From the NCBI GenBank assembly GCA_023146675.1, contig JAGLBQ010000342.1, forward strand, positions 1-10,382: a stretch of 10,382 nucleotides of DNA, in the 5' to 3' direction. Shown here one piece after another: positions 6,704 to 10,382 of the stretch; the first letter of the stretch is position 1, and every line of letters starts with the position of its first letter. The translations under genes and the position numbers were made by a program. Below the pieces are notes generated by a model. The model had not been told where the DNA came from. It saw nothing but the letters and a program-made list of their open reading frames with translations, and searched no databases. This stretch comes from Cocleimonas sp. (GTDB lineage Bacteria; Pseudomonadota; Gammaproteobacteria; Thiotrichales; Thiotrichaceae).

Positions 6704-6712
6704 ATTATACCA
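6704..6712 (-). promoter_or_regulatory. Extended -10 promoter motif (TGGTATAAT)
   Basis: A perfect TATAAT preceded by TGG on the minus strand matches the extended -10 form (TGnTATAAT), which can work without a good -35; none is visible 17 bp upstream. It lies 37 bp past the stop of the large gene and points toward the chemosensory operon, but the MITE-like element now lies in between. It may be a former operon promoter or a chance match. Confidence 0.25.
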
Positions 6713-6748
6713 TCAGAGGAGAGTGATATAGCAGTAAAATGCCTTTTC

Positions 6749-9700
6749 TTAGGCTTGTTTTTTCTCACCGTTATGCTTAAGCTCAATCACAGTTTCCACC
6801 TTGCTTAACATACTAAGTGCATCAGGAAACCAAGGATTAAGATCTTTTTTGATAGTGGCAAGAACTTTTATTAACGTCTTATGGACATTTTCTCTGCGTT
6901 TATATTTTGTAGATGCATTAATTTGGATTGCAAAGTCCATTCTACCAGGGGTGCGTACTATATTTGCATTATTCAGTAGGACGCCCTCAGGAGTACCCTC
7001 ATCACTTTGTTTGGTTGCATCAGTATAGGCTTTTAAGTATTTAGACAAACTTTGCTCTAGTCGGCGATCTTCCATAAAGCGCAGGTTGACTCGAATACCA
7101 TAATTTTCATTGTACATAATGCTATCCAGACATTTAGGCATAAAGGTTATTTCTGTGCGGTCTACCATGAAATCCTCATAAAGCGCTTCTTGTAGCTCAA
7201 AAATATAGTCTACAAATTTATCCATGTCCCTTTCTTTTTCCCAATCATCTTTTTTGCTAAAAACCAGTAATACATCACCCCAACCATCAGTTAGTAAGGC
7301 ATGAAGACACATATCCTTAGGGACAGAGGAATAAAAATCAAAAAGTTTACGTTCCATATTTCCGTGTTTTTTTGTTTTACTTGTTTTATCAATATTATTA
7401 ATTGCTTGAAGGATTCGGTAGAGTATATTTAAGCGCATTGAGCGACGCTGTAATGAGATGGAAATCACGGCGGAAACTTCACCATCGAGATAGCCTGTTA
7501 ATGGCTTAATTGCACTTTTTTGGGTCTTTTGTTGCGTGATACGCACGGGTATTGCTATTTCCCGTAGTGAGAAATGGGTAATAAATTTTTCGGTATCAGA
7601 GTCATAACCTGTATTGTTTTTCTCAAAGGAAGGGATTCGACATTTACAGGGTAGTTTTACATTAACAAAGCCAATCGCATCATATTGCCCTAATGTTGGA
7701 AAGAACTGATTTTTTTGTTCAATATGCGCATAGCCATTCCATGAACCTAACTCCATTCCTTGCTTTAAAGATAAGCCATTTGGATTCCATTCCTTTTCAT
7801 CTTCTGATTTTGGATGTTCTGTGGGATGAAATGGATCAGCAACAGGGTAGTAGTTTGTCATGCTGATATAATTAACCATGACAAATGGAGACCGACTTGG
7901 TAGATCGGTCTCTGCTAATATCTGTTGTTGTGTTTCTCTGTAATTATAGCTATCGCCTAGTGCTGATAATATCAATGCATAAAAGCGGCTTGACGCATAT
8001 GCATCGTCATCATGGTTATATTCTGTTCTAAAACTACTATGAATAGAAAGATATTCAATGGCGGCTAAAAACGTTTCAGGGAAGTTTTTATACTGCTTAA
8101 ATTCATTAAGAATTTGATAGAGCTCATGTAATTTATAACCTGCTATTTGATCTAAGCGACGTTCTTGACCGCTATAATAGGTTTTCTCTGCTGTTGAGAA
8201 AACATCGGCAATATCTATCGCCCCCATATACTGTAAATATAGATCGGTTAGTTTGTTTTCTCTGATAAATAGGTTTTTTACTTTGGCGTGAGAGTGCTGT
8301 GTTAAATTGTATATTAAGGTAGCAATATTGCGTCTATCTGCTTTTAAACCATACTTATCATAAAGTTTATTTAGCAAGCCATTATTAGATGATCTTCCTC
8401 CTAGCCATATTTTTAGTCGGTCAAAAAAATCAATATTCCACTCTGAGGTTTCAATGAGGGAAAATGTCATTAGATTGACACAGAGTAATAAACGGCTACG
8501 AGCTGACTCACGTTCCCATGTGTAAAATTCCAGCGCTAAAGAAAAAAGCTCTCGTCCTAGACTAATATCATCATGGGTGGTTTCAATAAAGTTCTGCCAT
8601 TGATAGCTTTCTTGCGTATTGCAATGAGTATTTCGATGTTCCAATAAATCAATACTACGCATGGCGGCACATTGAAAGGGAATGTCATATAAGTGCCGAA
8701 ATAGCCAGCGTGGTTGTTCTAGTACTTTGCTTTGTACATTTGGCACGGGGATTTTTTCACAACCAAGCCCATACTTGTCTTGAAAATAATGGATTAATTT
8801 TGTTTTACTTTGATGATTTTTTTCAGCGTTATTATCACGTTTAAGTTTATTATTGAGCACTTCGCGAAAAAGGTAGTTTTGCAACCTTAAATCTAGCCGT
8901 TTTGTCGAGCGGAAGAAGAGCTTCTTTCCATTGCAATCCTTGTTTTCATCCCAGCTATCGCAGCTCCTATTCGCGCGCCAATTTCTAACACGCATCACCA
9001 ATGGGCTACGATTAATGATATTTTCCAGCCTAAATTCCAATTTTTGCCACATGCCACCTACTCGGTCACGTGAATCTGGCGTGCTGGAGTCAAGAAATCC
9101 AATCAGATCATCACAGACCATAGCGACACCATCTAGCACAATATTATCAAGATGATTAGTGGGTATATGCATCACTTTCTTCATCCAGAAAGCACATAGT
9201 TTTAGGCGGAAATACCACTGGAAATAGTCTTTAATAGAGGCAATGCCCGTATGCAATTCTGTCACACGATCAAGGCGTACTCTGGTTTGATCAACCAATA
9301 AATTACCTAAATCTTTACCCACCACCGATAAAAATAAGGCATACACATAAGAAATCCCTTTGACACTTGCCGCGAGTAAATCACTAAAAATTTTAACCAG
9401 TAGCGTGCGGATATTTTTTTGCACGGGCTGCAATTCGGGTACTTTTTTAGTGAATTGATTAATCTCATAGAATAATTCGCTTACTAAGCGGGTGAGATCA
9501 TTATTGGTATTGGAAATATAATCATCACTGAGGTTTTTAAAGACATGGCAAACACATAAATTAGCCACTTCATGGGCAATCAGTGGTTGCAAATCAGGTC
9601 GGTCAGGTGCCCAAAAGCTACTATCAACATAATTCACATCCTCCACTTTATTATTATGCAGATTGTTGCTTTTGCGACCCACGTTATCAAATAATTGCAT

Positions 9701-10382
9701 ATTCGAGGCGTATGGATAAGGAGACCAGCCATGTAGTATCAGTGGTGCTGATCTGTTTTCATTGACTTGATTGTTCTTTTCTTCTTCTGTTTGAAAAATA
9801 TTGATCAAATGCAGCATATCCTTCTGGATATCATGGGTTCGCTCGGACAAATAATCAGCAAAAATACCAATATTACGCCTTCGTTCTATTAATGGGCGGG
9901 GGTAATCTTGTAAGCCATAGCTTAGTGATTTACTTAAGTTTTGCTGGTGTGTCCGTAGTATGGGAATATAGATTTTGGCAATTCTTTTTTTTATCGCATC
10001 AAACAAGACGAGTAAGGCAGCATTGTGAATGCCACTGTTTTTCTTGCTGCCACTAATCAGCCCTGAATATTCCGCTTCACGATAAACCGTCAGTTTGTCT
10101 CTGAAAATCTGAACTTTCAATATTTGCAAAGCCCTTAGCGCATGATAATGGCGTCTTTGCCCTCTTGCCCAAACATCACTCACCCATATTTCTGCAACAC
10201 GAGTACAGAGTTTATTAGTGATTTGTTGCTTTTTTTTAGGCGTATCAGGCGTTGATTGATTACTTTCACTTTTTCTACTTTGGGTAATTGCAAATTTGGG
10301 CGAAGGATAGCGAATAATCGATATATTGGTTAGCTTGGTATCGGCATTACGTCCAGACAAGCCTAATTTATTGACATGTTTT
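6749..10382 (-). CDS. Very large protein of unknown function, N-terminus beyond the window; degenerate HExxH-like motif and three C-terminal GxxD segments
   Basis: I do not recognise this as a named family. The frame is open through the right edge: seven more in-frame codons precede a TTG at 10360-10358 that has no suitably spaced ribosome site, so at least 1,210 residues belong to it. Numbered from that TTG: 25-50, polar, basic linker; 52-190, helical, basic (includes RGQRRHYHALRALQ); 255-350, DLQPLIAHEVANLC followed by KIFSDLLAASVKGISYVYAL; 370-830, mostly helical with many aromatic and charged residues; 885-1195, three segments each with a Gly-x-x-Asp turn followed by a hydrophobic strand (G891-D894, G1026-D1029, G1139-D1142). 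The 255-350 block resembles uncharacterised bacterial HExxH proteins that carry an E-I-x-x-D-L-x-A helix, but the second His is Asn267 and the Glu is Lys323, so zinc catalysis looks lost. No signal peptide or clear membrane segment is visible in the part present; it is probably cytoplasmic. It ends with TAA at 6751-6749. It may be a regulatory or conflict-system scaffold, but that is speculation. Confidence 0.85.
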   Translation of the reverse strand, partial: KHVNKLGLSGRNADTKLTNISIIRYPSPKFAITQSRKSESNQSTPDTPKKKQQITNKLCTRVAEIWVSDVWARGQRRHYHALRALQILKVQIFRDKLTVYREAEYSGLISGSKKNSGIHNAALLVLFDAIKKRIAKIYIPILRTHQQNLSKSLSYGLQDYPRPLIERRRNIGIFADYLSERTHDIQKDMLHLINIFQTEEEKNNQVNENRSAPLILHGWSPYPYASNMQLFDNVGRKSNNLHNNKVEDVNYVDSSFWAPDRPDLQPLIAHEVANLCVCHVFKNLSDDYISNTNNDLTRLVSELFYEINQFTKKVPELQPVQKNIRTLLVKIFSDLLAASVKGISYVYALFLSVVGKDLGNLLVDQTRVRLDRVTELHTGIASIKDYFQWYFRLKLCAFWMKKVMHIPTNHLDNIVLDGVAMVCDDLIGFLDSSTPDSRDRVGGMWQKLEFRLENIINRSPLVMRVRNWRANRSCDSWDENKDCNGKKLFFRSTKRLDLRLQNYLFREVLNNKLKRDNNAEKNHQSKTKLIHYFQDKYGLGCEKIPVPNVQSKVLEQPRWLFRHLYDIPFQCAAMRSIDLLEHRNTHCNTQESYQWQNFIETTHDDISLGRELFSLALEFYTWERESARSRLLLCVNLMTFSLIETSEWNIDFFDRLKIWLGGRSSNNGLLNKLYDKYGLKADRRNIATLIYNLTQHSHAKVKNLFIRENKLTDLYLQYMGAIDIADVFSTAEKTYYSGQERRLDQIAGYKLHELYQILNEFKQYKNFPETFLAAIEYLSIHSSFRTEYNHDDDAYASSRFYALILSALGDSYNYRETQQQILAETDLPSRSPFVMVNYISMTNYYPVADPFHPTEHPKSEDEKEWNPNGLSLKQGMELGSWNGYAHIEQKNQFFPTLGQYDAIGFVNVKLPCKCRIPSFEKNNTGYDSDTEKFITHFSLREIAIPVRITQQKTQKSAIKPLTGYLDGEVSAVISISLQRRSMRLNILYRILQAINNIDKTSKTKKHGNMERKLFDFYSSVPKDMCLHALLTDGWGDVLLVFSKKDDWEKERDMDKFVDYIFELQEALYEDFMVDRTEITFMPKCLDSIMYNENYGIRVNLRFMEDRRLEQSLSKYLKAYTDATKQSDEGTPEGVLLNNANIVRTPGRMDFAIQINASTKYKRRENVHKTLIKVLATIKKDLNPWFPDALSMLSKVETVIELKHNGEKKQA

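Noticed and set aside
6741..6754. Possible terminator hairpin at the end of the large gene (GCCT/AGGC, 6-nt loop)
   Set aside because: The stem is only 4 bp and overlaps the stop codon; the following ATTTT on the minus strand is short. Too weak to call an intrinsic terminator.
10358..10360. TTG at 10360 as the true start of the large gene
   Set aside because: The frame stays open to the window edge, and the only purine-rich bases (AGG) lie 1 nt from the TTG, too close for a ribosome site. The protein most likely starts further upstream, outside the window.
1..10382. tRNA, rRNA, CRISPR array or complete insertion sequence
   Set aside because: I saw no tRNA-like cloverleaf signatures, no rRNA-like sequence, no regularly spaced repeats and no transposase coding region on either strand.

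Overview
The window is AT-rich, with all supported genes on the minus strand. It carries a type IV pilus-type (Pil-Chp) chemosensory operon next to a very large gene of unknown function. The PilH, PilI, PilJ and ChpA-like sequences point to a gammaproteobacterium with type IV pili and twitching or gliding motility. The AT content would suit a Thiotrichales- or Methylococcales-like lineage, but I cannot place it further from this sequence alone. Layout in minus-strand transcription order (right to left): (1) 10382-6749, a protein of at least 1,210 residues, open at the right edge, not recognised as any named family. It has a degenerate HExxH-like motif in its N-terminal third and three similar Gly-x-x-Asp segments at its C-terminus. 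(2) 6748-6208, a 541-bp gene-free interval. It holds a 245-bp MITE-like element with perfect 20-bp terminal inverted repeats and imperfect 9-bp flanking duplications, a candidate promoter, and a repeated TTTAGTC-type palindrome. (3) 6207-1, the chemosensory operon: a PilH-like response regulator (TTG start), a PilI/CheW-like coupling protein, a periplasmic branched-chain amino acid-type (LivJ/LivK-like) binding protein, a PilJ-like transducer, and a ChpA-like hybrid kinase whose C-terminal half lies beyond the left edge. The last four genes are tightly packed (1-bp overlap, 30-bp gap, 17-bp overlap). Working model: an extracellular ligand, possibly delivered by the binding protein, is sensed by the PilJ-like receptor. 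The receptor is coupled through the CheW-like protein to the ChpA-like kinase, which phosphorylates PilH-type regulators to control pilus extension and retraction. The unusual part is the solute-binding protein gene between pilI and pilJ, with no permease or ATPase gene in the window. In the classical Pseudomonas order the next gene after pilJ is pilK (a CheR-type methyltransferase). Here pilJ runs directly into chpA, so pilK is absent from that position. The large unknown gene is separated from the operon by the mobile element and has no demonstrated link to it.
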